This document shows positions 53,485 to 62,920 of a stretch of DNA of 64,000 nucleotides, one piece after another. Numbering within the stretch: position 1 is the stretch's first letter; each line of letters starts with the position of its first letter. Under the pieces are notes generated by a model, which searched no databases, was not told the origin of the DNA, and saw only the letters and a program-made list of their open reading frames with translations. The stretch comes from Steroidobacter agaridevorans (GTDB lineage: Bacteria > Pseudomonadota > Gammaproteobacteria > Steroidobacterales > Steroidobacteraceae): the NCBI RefSeq assembly GCF_009932555.1, contig NZ_BLJO01000003.1:372001-436000 (forward strand), written 5' to 3'. The position numbers and the translations under genes were made by a program.

Positions 53485-54654
53485 ATGAAGCGCGCGACTG
53501 CTCTCGGATCGTTTGTTTCGTGCTTGCTGGCCCTTCAATCCGCAACGGCGGGTGAAGTAGCGAACTTGGTGACTTTCATGCCCGGCACGCCGGCGCGGGC
53601 GGCGGAGGTCAACGGCAACTTCGCGGCGGTGAAGGCGGCGGTTGATGACAATCACGCTCGCATCGGAACACTTCAGAGCGGCGTCTCCGGCCTCGATGGC
53701 CGCGTCACGGCGTTGGAGAGCGCGGATGCCGCGCTGGGACGCTGGATGTACGGCGATGGCAGCGCTGGCGATCTGGTGGTGGCCGGTAGCACGCAGTGGC
53801 TTGGCAGCCAGGAGCCGGCCAATCTCAATTTCAACAATTGCACCATTCCGAGCGGAACCACGCTGGTCGTCAGGGCCGGAACCACGGTGCGCTGTGCCGG
53901 CACGTTTACCAACGACGGCACGATTACTGTCTTGCTGGGCGCGCAGGGCGGCTATATCAACTTCCCAAGAGCGACTGTCGTCGGCACTGGCATCACACCG
54001 CCGCATCCGGGCGATATGAACGAAGCGGCGGGGATGCCCTCGTTCGACACCGATGGCGTTTATACCAGCACGATGGTCGGTGGCCGGGGCTCCGCCGCGT
54101 TGTCGAAAACCTATGTTCTCTCCAACCTGGCCCGGTTGCATATGGGAGGTGGCGCTGGCAGCGGGGCCGCCGGCAGCGCCGGGGGCATTGGTGGCGGACT
54201 GATCCGAGTGCTTGCGAAAGGCGCGCTGGTAAATAACGGTCGCATCGACGCGAACGGTGCGACGGGCGCCGGCGGCGGTGGAGGCGGCATCGTCATCCTG
54301 GCTTCCAGAGCTTCGATCCGAAACGCCGGCACGATCACGGTTCAAGGAGGGCAGGGTTCGAGCACCGATCTGGTCAACGCCTCCAGTGGTGGTGGTGGCG
54401 GCGGCATCGTCGTGCTCGCCGCACCTTCGATCGAGAATACAGGGACCACTGACGTTGCCCCTGGCGCCAGCGGGAGTGTCACGAGGGCCATCATCAATCC
54501 GGATGTGCGCGGCGGCGGCGGCGGCGGTGGTGGCAGTGGCGGCGCCGGTGGTCTCGGCGGCTCGCTGAGCGGGGAGACTTCCACCACCGGACTGCCCGGG
54601 CAGGCGGGTTTCGTCTTGACGCTCCAGCAGGACCCGCTGTTCGTCGTTAACTGA
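53485..54654 (+). CDS. Exported glycine-rich repeat protein
   Basis: 389 residues from ATG 53485 (in-frame extension to 53281 overlaps the lipoprotein gene). Signal peptide KRATALGSFVSCLLALQSAT, then a short coiled-coil-like region (GTPARAAEVNGNFAAVKAAV, NHARIGTLQSGVSGLDGRVT), and a long glycine-rich body with short beta-helix-like repeats (GGGAGSGAAGSAGGIGG, GATGAGGGGGGIVILAS). No enzymatic motif; the architecture resembles a secreted adhesin or tail-fibre-like trimeric stalk. Its own GGAGC site lies within the preceding lipoprotein gene. Function unknown. Confidence 0.7.
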   Translation: MKRATALGSFVSCLLALQSATAGEVANLVTFMPGTPARAAEVNGNFAAVKAAVDDNHARIGTLQSGVSGLDGRVTALESADAALGRWMYGDGSAGDLVVAGSTQWLGSQEPANLNFNNCTIPSGTTLVVRAGTTVRCAGTFTNDGTITVLLGAQGGYINFPRATVVGTGITPPHPGDMNEAAGMPSFDTDGVYTSTMVGGRGSAALSKTYVLSNLARLHMGGGAGSGAAGSAGGIGGGLIRVLAKGALVNNGRIDANGATGAGGGGGGIVILASRASIRNAGTITVQGGQGSSTDLVNASSGGGGGGIVVLAAPSIENTGTTDVAPGASGSVTRAIINPDVRGGGGGGGGSGGAGGLGGSLSGETSTTGLPGQAGFVLTLQQDPLFVVN

Positions 54655-54672
54655 CTCATTGCAGGATCGATT

Positions 54673-55620
54673 ATGAGAACGCTGCGTATCCTCCTGGCGG
54701 CATCAGGCGCCGTGATGTTTTTTGTCGCTGCGCGTGCGGCCGACGTCCCGGGTTCAAAAGACCATCCGGTAATCTCGCGCTACTCGGGCTCCGAGATCCT
54801 CAAGTACGAGACGAAGGATTTCGACAGCTTCTCGCTGCCCACCGGGCAGGTCCGGGACCGGCGCAGCGGCGCATCCTCTTCTCAGGCGCTCGAAGGCCGC
54901 ATCACTCGCATTCACTATCGAGCGCCCGAGGGTCGCAGCGCTTTGGAAGTGTTCCGAAACTACGAGCAGTCGTTGAAAGCCGGCGGCTTCACATCGTTGT
55001 ATCAATGCGAGAACCAGGCCTGCGGCAACGACTTCAGCTATGCGTTGAATCCGCCGAGCATCATGCACTTCAGTGGCAAGGATCAGAAGTATCTTGCCGC
55101 CCGACTGTCCCGGCCGACCGGCGATGTGTATGTATCGGTCTACACGACAGCAGCCTATGGCGTCGGCGGCGCCAACAAGAATCGCGTCTTCACGCTGCTC
55201 GATGTCGTTGAAGTGAAGCCGATGCAGACTGGCCAGGTGGTGGTCGACGCCAACGCGATGGCTCGCGAGATTGCCGCCTCCGGACGCGTTGCGTTGTATG
55301 GCATCTATTTCGACTCCGGCAAGGCGGATGTCAAACCGGAATCGCAGGACGCGCTGGTCGAGATCGCCAAGCTGATGAAACAGGATGCCGCACTCAAGTT
55401 GCTGGTCGTGGGTCATACCGATACGGCAGGCGCGTTCGATTACAACATCGATCTTTCACGGCGGCGCGCTCAGTCAGTCGTGCAGGCCCTTGTATCTGGT
55501 CATGGAGTCGACGGGACGCGTCTGAAGCCTTGGGGCGTCGGCTATGCCGCGCCGGTTGCATCCAATCGCGCCGAAGACGGTCGTGCGAAAAACCGGCGCG
55601 TGGAGCTGGTGGCCTGGTAG
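54673..55620 (+). CDS. OmpA-domain protein with DUF4892-like N-terminal domain
   Basis: 315 residues. Signal peptide (ILLAASGAVMFFVAARA), a N-terminal half resembling DUF4892 (HPVISRYSGSEILKYETKDF, SALEVFRNYEQSLKAGGFTS, two Cys in YQCENQACGNDF) and a C-terminal OmpA-like peptidoglycan-binding domain from about residue 205 (YGIYFDSGKADVKPESQDAL, LLVVGHTDTAGAFDYNIDLS, RAKNRRVELV). Such proteins anchor the outer membrane to peptidoglycan. It is 18 bases after the glycine-rich protein gene and may be in the same transcript. Confidence 0.87.
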   Translation: MRTLRILLAASGAVMFFVAARAADVPGSKDHPVISRYSGSEILKYETKDFDSFSLPTGQVRDRRSGASSSQALEGRITRIHYRAPEGRSALEVFRNYEQSLKAGGFTSLYQCENQACGNDFSYALNPPSIMHFSGKDQKYLAARLSRPTGDVYVSVYTTAAYGVGGANKNRVFTLLDVVEVKPMQTGQVVVDANAMAREIAASGRVALYGIYFDSGKADVKPESQDALVEIAKLMKQDAALKLLVVGHTDTAGAFDYNIDLSRRRAQSVVQALVSGHGVDGTRLKPWGVGYAAPVASNRAEDGRAKNRRVELVAW

Positions 55621-55671
55621 GACGGTGTTAACGCAACGAGAATCAGCAAACGCTGCGACGCTCGATTGAGC

Positions 55672-55689
55672 GCGGGCGTGGCCGCCCGC
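55672..55689. terminator. Hairpin between the OmpA gene and selC
   Basis: GCGGGCG (55672-55678), loop TGGC and CGCCCGC (55683-55689) lie between the converging ends of the OmpA-domain gene (55620) and selC (55758). It may end both transcripts. No U-tract on either strand. Confidence 0.4.
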
Positions 55690-55757
55690 CCGAGGCGATC
55701 TGTTCGAGGGCATGGACGATCCGGAGCGCGATCGCAGCTCGGTGCCGGAGCCTTGAG

Positions 55758-55851
55758 TGGCGGAAGAGGCAGGAGTCGAACCTACCGAAGATGCATGGCA
55801 CCTTCCTCCGGGTTTGAAGTCCGGGCACCCCGCCGGGGATGTTTCTCTTCC
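55758..55851 (-). tRNA. selC: tRNA-Sec (UCA)
   Basis: Read on the minus strand: GGAAGAG at the 5' end pairs with CTCTTCC, followed by G and an encoded CCA (55758-55760). The anticodon loop CTTCAAA has TCA (55815-55817). A 6-base D-stem (CATCCC/GGGGTG with loop CGGC), a long extra arm (GAAGGTG/CATCTTC, 7 pairs) and T-loop TTCGACT are selenocysteine tRNA features. The acceptor is 7 pairs plus a 5-pair T-stem, 12 in total by my count instead of the usual bacterial 13. It follows selB by 4 bases on the same strand. Confidence 0.93.
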
Positions 55852-55855
55852 GGGA

Positions 55856-57817
55856 CTATGGTGCAGTCGATCGAGCGGGCTTGTCCAGCGGGCGTCGATA
55901 CGGCGGGGCAGTGCCGACGATAAGAAAATAATCGGGACGGACCTTGCGCCGATCGCCGTCGCGACGGGTCACTCCGATGCTGTCGAAGAACTCGAGGATG
56001 CGGATCACCTGATTTCTACCGATGCCGGTGGCATCTCGGTATTGGGCAGCGGTAAATCCTTTGCTGCCGACTTCTCTGGCTAGAACCGCGGCCCGCGCAG
56101 CCAGCGCGGCGACCTGATCGCGCAACATGAGGCGCTCGTCGTCGATGCGCCAGACGTCGCCGCTGCTTCGGCGGCGATAGAGCATGGCTTTGACGACGGG
56201 CTCGCTGATCTTTGCCTCCGCTGTCACCTCTCTTGGAGAGAACAGCAGGGCGCCGCGGCTTTGTACGAGCCGCTGCACCTTGCGCCAACGCTCGTCGTCT
56301 GCCGCGCTAAAGTCGACGGTGTGGCCCGGCAGTTTCATGACGCTGCCGCTCGTTGCGATTACGTGCTTTTCGGTCAGTTGCTCTTGCAGGGCCAGGAAAG
56401 CGTCGGTCGATATCGGCGTCGTTAGAGATGCCTTGAGCTCGCGCGCGCTCATGCCACGAGCATCTGGGTGTTCGCGATGAAAGGTTTCGAGTGAGTCGAC
56501 GATGTTATTGCTGATCTCCGCGATGCGCCTCGCAGGCACGGCGAGAGGTGTCGCTGTGCTGAGTAGTACAGCGTCAGTTTTCTTGTAGAGCGCCTGGGCC
56601 GCAGCTGGTGTGAGATTGAAGCGGCGTTCGAAGTCGACGGTGTCCACCTCATGGCCGGGTACGGCGAGCAGCGCCGCTAGCGCCTCAGCCGGTTGAATCG
56701 ATTGCAAGGCCGCCGACACCGCGGCTCGGTCGCTCTGCTTGCGTCGCTCCGTCGGTGCGAGTGGGTCGATGATCGTGCCGCCGCCCATCAGTAAACGACC
56801 CGAGTGATCGCGCAAGACGAAGCGGTCGCCGGCGACGGCGCAGGTCGGATGATCGAGCGCGAGCTGAATAGCGGCCTCGGTGCCTGGACTGATCGAAGCC
56901 TGTTTTGGCAAGAGCACTCGCGCGGAAATGTCTGCCGTACCGTGATGAAAATGCACGGGCGCGTTGTGTTTCAACGTGCGGACATCGAGCAGCTTCAGTC
57001 GCACTTCGAGCCGCATCGTCGGCGCATGCATCGACGGGACGATCAACCAATCGCCGCGATGGATCTGCGCGACTTCGACGCCGGTCAGGTTGATCGCGCA
57101 CCGTTCGCCTGCATGAACTTGCGTGCGTGGCTGCCCCGCACTTTGCAGGCCGCGGACGCGCACTTCGAGGTTATGAGGTGAGAGCAGGAGGCGAGCACCC
57201 ACATCGAGTGCGCCATCGCGAACGGTACCGGTGACCACCGTGCCAGCCCCCGACACCGAGAAAGCCCGATCGATCGCAAGTCGGAAATTCCGCTCGTGTA
57301 TGAGTCGTTTGTGTTCTACGCGATTGGCTTCGCACAGGGCCGCGCCGAGTGCGAGCACGCCAGCGCCGGTCGTCGCTGAGACTTCAAACATGGGCGCGCT
57401 GGCGAGAGCGGTGGTTGAAAGCAGCGCTTCGACTTGCTGTCGGACTTCAACGATGCGTTCTGGCGAGCTGCGGTCGCATTTTGTAATAGCGACGGTGCCG
57501 CGCGCGACGGCCAGCAGATCCAGGATCTGCACATGCTCGACGGTCTGCGGCATCACTCCGTCATCGGCCGCGACCACGAGGAGTGCGAAATCAATGCCGC
57601 TAGCGCCGGCGAGCATGTTACGGACGTAGCGCTCGTGACCGGGCACGTCGACGAAGCCGATGGTCGGGCCTGCATCGGGCTGCCAATAGGCAAAGCCCAG
57701 GTCGATGGAAATGCCGCGGGCGCGCTCCTCCGGCAGACGATCGGTCGCCACGCCCGTGAGCGCGCGGATCAGCGAGGTTTTACCGTGATCTATGTGACCG
57801 GCGGTGGCGACGAGCAT
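55856..57817 (-). CDS. selB: Selenocysteine-specific elongation factor SelB
   Basis: 653 residues. GTPase that carries Sec-tRNA to UGA codons marked by a SECIS element. G1 AGHIDHGKTSLIRALTG, G3 VDVPGHERYVRNML and G4 TKCDRS are intact; the C-terminus carries winged helices that read SECIS (LFSPREVTAEAKISEPVVKA, FTAAQYRDATGIGRNQVIRI). It precedes selC with 4 bases between, and the first base of its operon is divergent from selA across 86 bases. Normal length for proteobacterial SelB. Confidence 0.95.
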   Translation of the reverse strand: MLVATAGHIDHGKTSLIRALTGVATDRLPEERARGISIDLGFAYWQPDAGPTIGFVDVPGHERYVRNMLAGASGIDFALLVVAADDGVMPQTVEHVQILDLLAVARGTVAITKCDRSSPERIVEVRQQVEALLSTTALASAPMFEVSATTGAGVLALGAALCEANRVEHKRLIHERNFRLAIDRAFSVSGAGTVVTGTVRDGALDVGARLLLSPHNLEVRVRGLQSAGQPRTQVHAGERCAINLTGVEVAQIHRGDWLIVPSMHAPTMRLEVRLKLLDVRTLKHNAPVHFHHGTADISARVLLPKQASISPGTEAAIQLALDHPTCAVAGDRFVLRDHSGRLLMGGGTIIDPLAPTERRKQSDRAAVSAALQSIQPAEALAALLAVPGHEVDTVDFERRFNLTPAAAQALYKKTDAVLLSTATPLAVPARRIAEISNNIVDSLETFHREHPDARGMSARELKASLTTPISTDAFLALQEQLTEKHVIATSGSVMKLPGHTVDFSAADDERWRKVQRLVQSRGALLFSPREVTAEAKISEPVVKAMLYRRRSSGDVWRIDDERLMLRDQVAALAARAAVLAREVGSKGFTAAQYRDATGIGRNQVIRILEFFDSIGVTRRDGDRRKVRPDYFLIVGTAPPYRRPLDKPARSTAP

Positions 57818-57903
57818 GACGGGCGTTGTGGGCGTTACCTAAGGCCAACGATATGATAGCGACCGCGTGCTAGGCTACAGTGAGGCATCGCGGAATCGCA
57901 TCC

Positions 57904-59310
57904 ATGGCAACGCAGCCTACCCGTCCTTTCCCTTCCGTCGATCGGATCGCGCATTTCGCGGCCGTTGAAAGCCTGTGCGAGACATATGGCCGCAGCGCCG
58001 TGATCGATGCGATCAGAGCCGTGCTCGACGCGCATCGCGAGCGCGTGAGCGAGCCCGGCTATCTGTCGCCAAGTGATAATGAATTGTCGCTTCAGATCGC
58101 CGACCGTCTGCAACAACGCGCGACGCCGCGACTGCGTCGAGTGTTCAATCTCACGGGCACGGTGCTGCACACGAATCTCGGCCGCACGCAGCTCTCGTCG
58201 CGAGCCATCGAGCATGCCTCCATGGCGATGCGCGAGGCGTGCAATCTGGAGTTCGATCTCGACACCGGCGGGCGAGGCGAGCGCGACAGCCTGGTCGAGG
58301 ACATTCTCATCGAGCTGACCGGTGCGGAAGCAGCCACCGTCGTGAACAACAATGCGGCCGCGGTGCTGCTCGTATTGGCGACAGTGGCCCACAAGCGCGA
58401 AGTCGTGCTGTCCCGTGGCGAGCTGGTCGAGATCGGCGGCGCCTTCCGTATTCCCGACGTCATGCGCAGCGCGAACACGCGATTGATCGAGGTGGGCACG
58501 ACGAATCGTACTCACCCCGCTGATTATGAGCGTGCGATCGGCCCGAAGACCGCGGCGCTCATGAAGGTGCACATGAGCAACTACAAGATCAGCGGGTTCG
58601 TGGCTCATGTGTCGGAGCTCCGAGTCGCTCGGATCGCACACGAGCATCAGTTGCCGCTCATTGTCGACCTGGGCGCCGGCAGTCTGATCGATCTTGCTGC
58701 GTATGGTTTGCCCAAGGAACCCGTGGTGCGCGAAACGATTGCGAGCGGCGCCGACGTTGTCACGTTCAGTGGCGACAAATTGCTGGGCGGGCCACAGGCG
58801 GGGTTGATCGTGGGCAAGAAGGCGTTGATCGACAGGATCAAACGTCATCCGCTGAAGCGGGCGCTGCGCGTGTCGAAGCCTGTGCTTGCGGCCCTCGAAG
58901 GAACATTGCTCGCGTATCGCACACCCGATCTGCTGCTTCAAGAGTTGCCGACGCTGCGACTGCTGACGCGACCGCTCTCGGACATCGAAGCACTGGCCGA
59001 TCGATTGCTGCCGCTCGTGTCCGCCGCGCTCGGTGCGCAATGGCAGGTGAATGTGACGCCGGTATCGAGTCAGGTCGGCAGCGGCTCGTTGCCTGTGGAG
59101 ATCATTCCGAGTATGGCGCTGACGTGTCGTCCCACGAGCGCTAAAGTGGGCTCGGCGCTGAAACATCTGGCGACAGAGTTCCGTCGATTGCCGGTGCCTG
59201 TGATCGGGCGCATCGCGAATGACGCGCTGGTGCTCGATCTACGCTGTCTGGAAGACGAGCACGCGTTCATCGCTCAGCTGGAACGGCTTGCCGCGAAGGG
59301 ATCGTCATGA
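57904..59310 (+). CDS. selA: L-seryl-tRNA(Sec) selenium transferase SelA
   Basis: 468 residues. PLP enzyme that converts Ser-tRNA(Sec) to Sec-tRNA(Sec) with selenophosphate. N-terminus SVDRIAHFAAVESLCETYGR and catalytic core RRVFNLTGTVLHTNLGRTQL, GGRGERDSLVEDILIELTGA, with the PLP lysine (Lys 292) in TFSGDKLLGGPQAGLIVG. ATG 57904 matches the family start; a GTG at 57880 would add 8 residues. Its stop overlaps the selD start (ATGA), so the two are co-translated. Confidence 0.96.
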   Translation: MATQPTRPFPSVDRIAHFAAVESLCETYGRSAVIDAIRAVLDAHRERVSEPGYLSPSDNELSLQIADRLQQRATPRLRRVFNLTGTVLHTNLGRTQLSSRAIEHASMAMREACNLEFDLDTGGRGERDSLVEDILIELTGAEAATVVNNNAAAVLLVLATVAHKREVVLSRGELVEIGGAFRIPDVMRSANTRLIEVGTTNRTHPADYERAIGPKTAALMKVHMSNYKISGFVAHVSELRVARIAHEHQLPLIVDLGAGSLIDLAAYGLPKEPVVRETIASGADVVTFSGDKLLGGPQAGLIVGKKALIDRIKRHPLKRALRVSKPVLAALEGTLLAYRTPDLLLQELPTLRLLTRPLSDIEALADRLLPLVSAALGAQWQVNVTPVSSQVGSGSLPVEIIPSMALTCRPTSAKVGSALKHLATEFRRLPVPVIGRIANDALVLDLRCLEDEHAFIAQLERLAAKGSS

Positions 59311-60395
59311 ATTCACACGAAACATCTGCCGAGCCGCGACTCAGCTCGTTGTCGCACGGTGGCGGCTGTGGCTGCAAGATCGCACCGGGCGTGCTGTCGC
59401 AGATTCTCAAAGGCACGTCGGCGCTGCCGATTCCGCCGCAGCTCATGGTCGGCATCGAAACCTCCGACGATGCCGCCGTCTATCGACTCAACGACGAGCA
59501 GGCACTGATCGCGACCACCGATTTCTTCATGCCCATCGTCGACGATCCCCACGACTTCGGCCGCATCGCCGCCACCAATGCCATCAGCGACGTCTATGCG
59601 ATGGGCGGGCAGCCGATCATGGCGCTCGCTATCGTGGGCATGCCCATCAATGTACTGTCCTCGGCGACCATCGGACGAATCCTCGAAGGCGGCGCTTCGG
59701 TTTGTCGCGCGGCCGGTATTCCGATTGCAGGCGGGCACAGTATCGATTCCGTCGAGCCGATCTATGGATTGGTGGTCATGGGGCTCGCTCATCCCAGCCG
59801 CATCAAACGAAACGCCGATGCGCAGCCGGGCGATGTGCTGGTGCTTGGCAAGTCGCTCGGCGTGGGTGTGCTCTCGGCTGCGCTCAAGAAGGGAGCACTG
59901 GATGCGGCGGGCTACGAGCAGATGATGGCGGTCACGACGAAGTTGAACACTCCGGGTCCCGAGCTCGCCGCACTCTCGGGCGTACATGCGCTGACTGATG
60001 TAACCGGCTTTGGTCTTGCCGGTCACGCGCTCGAGCTGGCGCGTGGCGCGCGATGTGACTTAGAGATCGACTGGTCAGCCGTGCCGTTGCTAAACGGCGT
60101 GCGAGCGCTGGCGACGCAAGGATTCGTGACGGGGGCGTCGGCTCGCAATTGGTCCAGTTATGGTGTGGACGTGACTTTGCCCGCGACGTTTGCAGCCGAA
60201 GACAAAGCTCTGCTCAGCGATCCGCAAACCAGCGGTGGACTCTTGGTGTCGTGCGCACCATCGTCAGTGGATCAGGTGCTCGCGGTCTTCCGGCAGCACG
60301 GCTTTGAGCATGCCGCCAGGATCGGTGCGGTGACAACTCGAAGCGCGACGCCAACCCTGACTGTGAGCTTCACGCCACCAGCCGGATCGGCTTGA
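59307..60395 (+). CDS. selD: Selenide, water dikinase SelD
   Basis: 362 residues. Makes selenophosphate from selenide and ATP. The active-site loop HGGGCGCKIAPGVL has Cys 21 and Lys 24 in the positions of E. coli Cys 17 and Lys 20, so this SelD is the Cys form and not itself a selenoprotein. Further motifs are SDDAAVYRLNDEQALIATTD, AATNAISDVYAMGGQPIMAL, and TDVTGFGLAGHALELARGA. Its 3' end overlaps the convergent M48 gene by 26 bases. Confidence 0.96.
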   Translation: MNSHETSAEPRLSSLSHGGGCGCKIAPGVLSQILKGTSALPIPPQLMVGIETSDDAAVYRLNDEQALIATTDFFMPIVDDPHDFGRIAATNAISDVYAMGGQPIMALAIVGMPINVLSSATIGRILEGGASVCRAAGIPIAGGHSIDSVEPIYGLVVMGLAHPSRIKRNADAQPGDVLVLGKSLGVGVLSAALKKGALDAAGYEQMMAVTTKLNTPGPELAALSGVHALTDVTGFGLAGHALELARGARCDLEIDWSAVPLLNGVRALATQGFVTGASARNWSSYGVDVTLPATFAAEDKALLSDPQTSGGLLVSCAPSSVDQVLAVFRQHGFEHAARIGAVTTRSATPTLTVSFTPPAGSA

Positions 60396-62802
60396 TGCCC
60401 CGCGCCTTTTCTGCCGCTTCGCACAGGCTCAACAGCTCGCCGAGCGCCAGCATGTAGAACTGATGAAACACGTCAGGCATCGGCCAGGCGCCTTCAGCAA
60501 CGCGCTTCGCGTCCCACTTGCGGTCGGGCGGCGGAAGAGACGGGCAGCGACTGCGAATGTAACCGCCGACGGTGTCGCCGACAGTGATGGTCTGCGGGAT
60601 CCGATCCACCTTTGCCAGCACATGCGCGGCGAGCTCGGCGATCCTCTGCAGCCATCCATCCGACAGTTGATCCTGCTCGCCTTCCTCGAGCGCATCCTGG
60701 TGAATGGTGATGGCGCCGGTCAGTTCTTCGATGCCTGCGATTTCGCGTTCGAGTGCACACAGTTCGATCAGCACGGCGCGCGCAGCCGCGGCCTTCTGTC
60801 GCTCGGCGGCGGGCATCGACGCAATCGCGTGTTTGATACGCAAGGCGTACAGGCTGAACCCTTCGGCCAGCACGTGATAGCTTTCCATGCGTCGCCCGAC
60901 GACGAGCTCGAGCTCGCGGCTCAGCTCTTGCGCCGTGCGGGGCGGACCACCGACCGCGACTTCCTGGGTGCTCAGGTTCAGCGTGGCCGCGATCCGCAGC
61001 AGAGGTCGGCTTTCCTCGGCCATGTTTGCTTTCTGCCAGGCTCGCGTCAGATCCGGCGAGCGTTTGCGAATCTCATCGATGGCCGCTTGCCAATCCGCCG
61101 GTAGCTTCGGGCTGGCGGCGGGTTCGACCAGGCACAGCAGCGGCCACGGCTGGAACTGCCCGTTGAAGAAACGAACCAGTTGCTCACGCTGACCGTCGCG
61201 ACCTTGCACGAGGCCGAGAACTTCCTCTTCACCCCGTAGCATCGATTCTTCGAATTCGACTTCTTGCTCGCGATAGAAGCGCCGGGTCGCGCGTTCGCAC
61301 CACCCGCGGAAATCACGGAACATGAGCGCGGCGGGCGCTGCCTCACGATATAAGCCGGGCGAGCGCTGCCGTTCGGCATTCTCGATACGCGCGTTATCCG
61401 GTGGATGCGAGTCCCAGTAGCGCGTCGTTGTTTCTTCCTGCAACTCTTCCTGGATTTCAGCGAGCCGCTTCGAGTCGAACGCGGCGAAATGCGCAGCGAC
61501 GGCTTTCGGAATATCGCGTAACAGGCGCTTCTCACGCCACGCGGCGATGTTCTTGCGATTGATCTCGCCAAACGCACGATTCAGTCCGCGCAGATTGCAT
61601 GCGGTCACGCGGAATGTGTCACTGCCGGCAAGCAGTGCTTCGTAGCGGTCGGCGTCGAATTCCATCTGTCGCGACATATGCTGGGTCAGTCGGAAACTGA
61701 CCTGGAACAGTGCCGCCATCAGCCGTCGCGTCCCGGCAATCGCGATCAGCGTCGCTCCGGCGCACCAGCTGATCAGCCACGAGAATGTGCTCTCTTCATT
61801 TTCATCCGCCGCGTCGCTCCAGCTGCGCCGCAAGCGTTGCTCCCAGGGGTCTTCACCGTGAGCGCAGCGCTCGAGCCACGCGTTCACCGAGTTGACGATG
61901 AAGGAGCAGGTCATGCCCACGCGCTGGGCGAAATGACCGAACTCATGGGCCAGCACGCCAACGAACTGCTGAGCATTGAGGCCGGCGACCAGCGACATCC
62001 CGATCGTCAGCACTTTGCGCCCTGTGAGCAGGCCCCGCCAGCCGTTGCGAAAGTGCACCGAGGCGTTCGCATCCCAAGTCACGTGAATTTCGTGAGGCGC
62101 CGAGACGCCGATCGCGCGACACAGCGCTCGTACGCCATCGACGAGGCCGGGCTCCTTGCTTGCATCGATGGTCAGGGCGTCGTCTTCGCGCGGGCGGCGA
62201 GCGAATATCGGTCTCAGCAGGAACAACAGGAGCACGGCGCCCGCCAGCCCAGGCACAGCGTAGGCGAGCACGATGAGATGGATGCTTCGGGGCAGGTGCA
62301 GATGAATATGGGTGAGATACCAGACCCAGCCGGCCGCAATGCCGGCGGTGAAGCACAAGTAGATTGCCGGCATCGCCACACAGAGCAAGGTGACAACCAG
62401 CAAGCTGAGTACATAGCCTGGGCTGGTGCGCGGCTTCGGCAGATTCTGACTGGCAAGCGCTTGTAACGTTACGAGCGGATTGCGCTGTTCAGGAGCGGGC
62501 GGCCGACTTTCTTCTTTGACGATAGGCTTTGCCGGCGCTGCGGCGCGCGGCGCGGGCGCAGGCATATTTTCGACGACTGCCTTCAGCCCGATCTGCGTGA
62601 ATATTCCGACGAGGCGCTGAGCGGCAGCCATGTCGACGCCGCGCTTGACCGTGCGTCGCCCGGTGAGCAGAGATCCGGCTTGCTCCGGGGAGAGTTTGAG
62701 TTTCGCGCGCAGCTCGGCGATCAGCTCCGCGTCGCTGATCTCTTTCAGTCGCGTGCCGAGGAGCGTGACCTGAAACGCTTGGGTGGGCGCCGCTGGTGTC
62801 AT
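60370..62802 (-). CDS. M48-family membrane metallopeptidase
   Basis: 810 residues. The N-terminal 90 residues form a small unassigned domain (TLLGTRLKEISDAELIAELR), then a Pro/Ala-rich linker, two or three membrane helices (about 130-160 and 175-197) and an M48 peptidase core with the zinc site HEFGH (286-290) and a downstream Glu ligand in RQMEFDADRYEALL. The long C-terminal half (about 450-810) is largely helical and has no known domain; the sequence is longer than HtpX or Oma1. The gene ends inside selD on the other strand. Likely membrane quality control; substrate unknown. Confidence 0.82.
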   Translation of the reverse strand: MTPAAPTQAFQVTLLGTRLKEISDAELIAELRAKLKLSPEQAGSLLTGRRTVKRGVDMAAAQRLVGIFTQIGLKAVVENMPAPAPRAAAPAKPIVKEESRPPAPEQRNPLVTLQALASQNLPKPRTSPGYVLSLLVVTLLCVAMPAIYLCFTAGIAAGWVWYLTHIHLHLPRSIHLIVLAYAVPGLAGAVLLLFLLRPIFARRPREDDALTIDASKEPGLVDGVRALCRAIGVSAPHEIHVTWDANASVHFRNGWRGLLTGRKVLTIGMSLVAGLNAQQFVGVLAHEFGHFAQRVGMTCSFIVNSVNAWLERCAHGEDPWEQRLRRSWSDAADENEESTFSWLISWCAGATLIAIAGTRRLMAALFQVSFRLTQHMSRQMEFDADRYEALLAGSDTFRVTACNLRGLNRAFGEINRKNIAAWREKRLLRDIPKAVAAHFAAFDSKRLAEIQEELQEETTTRYWDSHPPDNARIENAERQRSPGLYREAAPAALMFRDFRGWCERATRRFYREQEVEFEESMLRGEEEVLGLVQGRDGQREQLVRFFNGQFQPWPLLCLVEPAASPKLPADWQAAIDEIRKRSPDLTRAWQKANMAEESRPLLRIAATLNLSTQEVAVGGPPRTAQELSRELELVVGRRMESYHVLAEGFSLYALRIKHAIASMPAAERQKAAAARAVLIELCALEREIAGIEELTGAITIHQDALEEGEQDQLSDGWLQRIAELAAHVLAKVDRIPQTITVGDTVGGYIRSRCPSLPPPDRKWDAKRVAEGAWPMPDVFHQFYMLALGELLSLCEAAEKARGIKPIRLVA

Positions 62803-62830
62803 GTGCTGGCTTTCCGGAGCCTGAAGAATC

Positions 62831-62850
62831 GGTGGGCACTCCTGCCCACC
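62831..62850. terminator. Perfect hairpin between the right-edge TonB receptor and M48 gene
   Basis: GGTGGGCA and TGCCCACC are perfect 8-base arms with loop CTCC, in the 118-base gap. On the minus strand it lies 71 bases after the receptor stop (62921) and 28 bases before the M48 start (62802). It may end receptor transcription. No strong U-tract. Confidence 0.45.
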
Positions 62851-62920
62851 GCCAGCGATTGTGGTGATTTATGTCGTGATGGGATGACGACCGCTTCACA
62901 AAATCATCGTTCCGCCCCCT

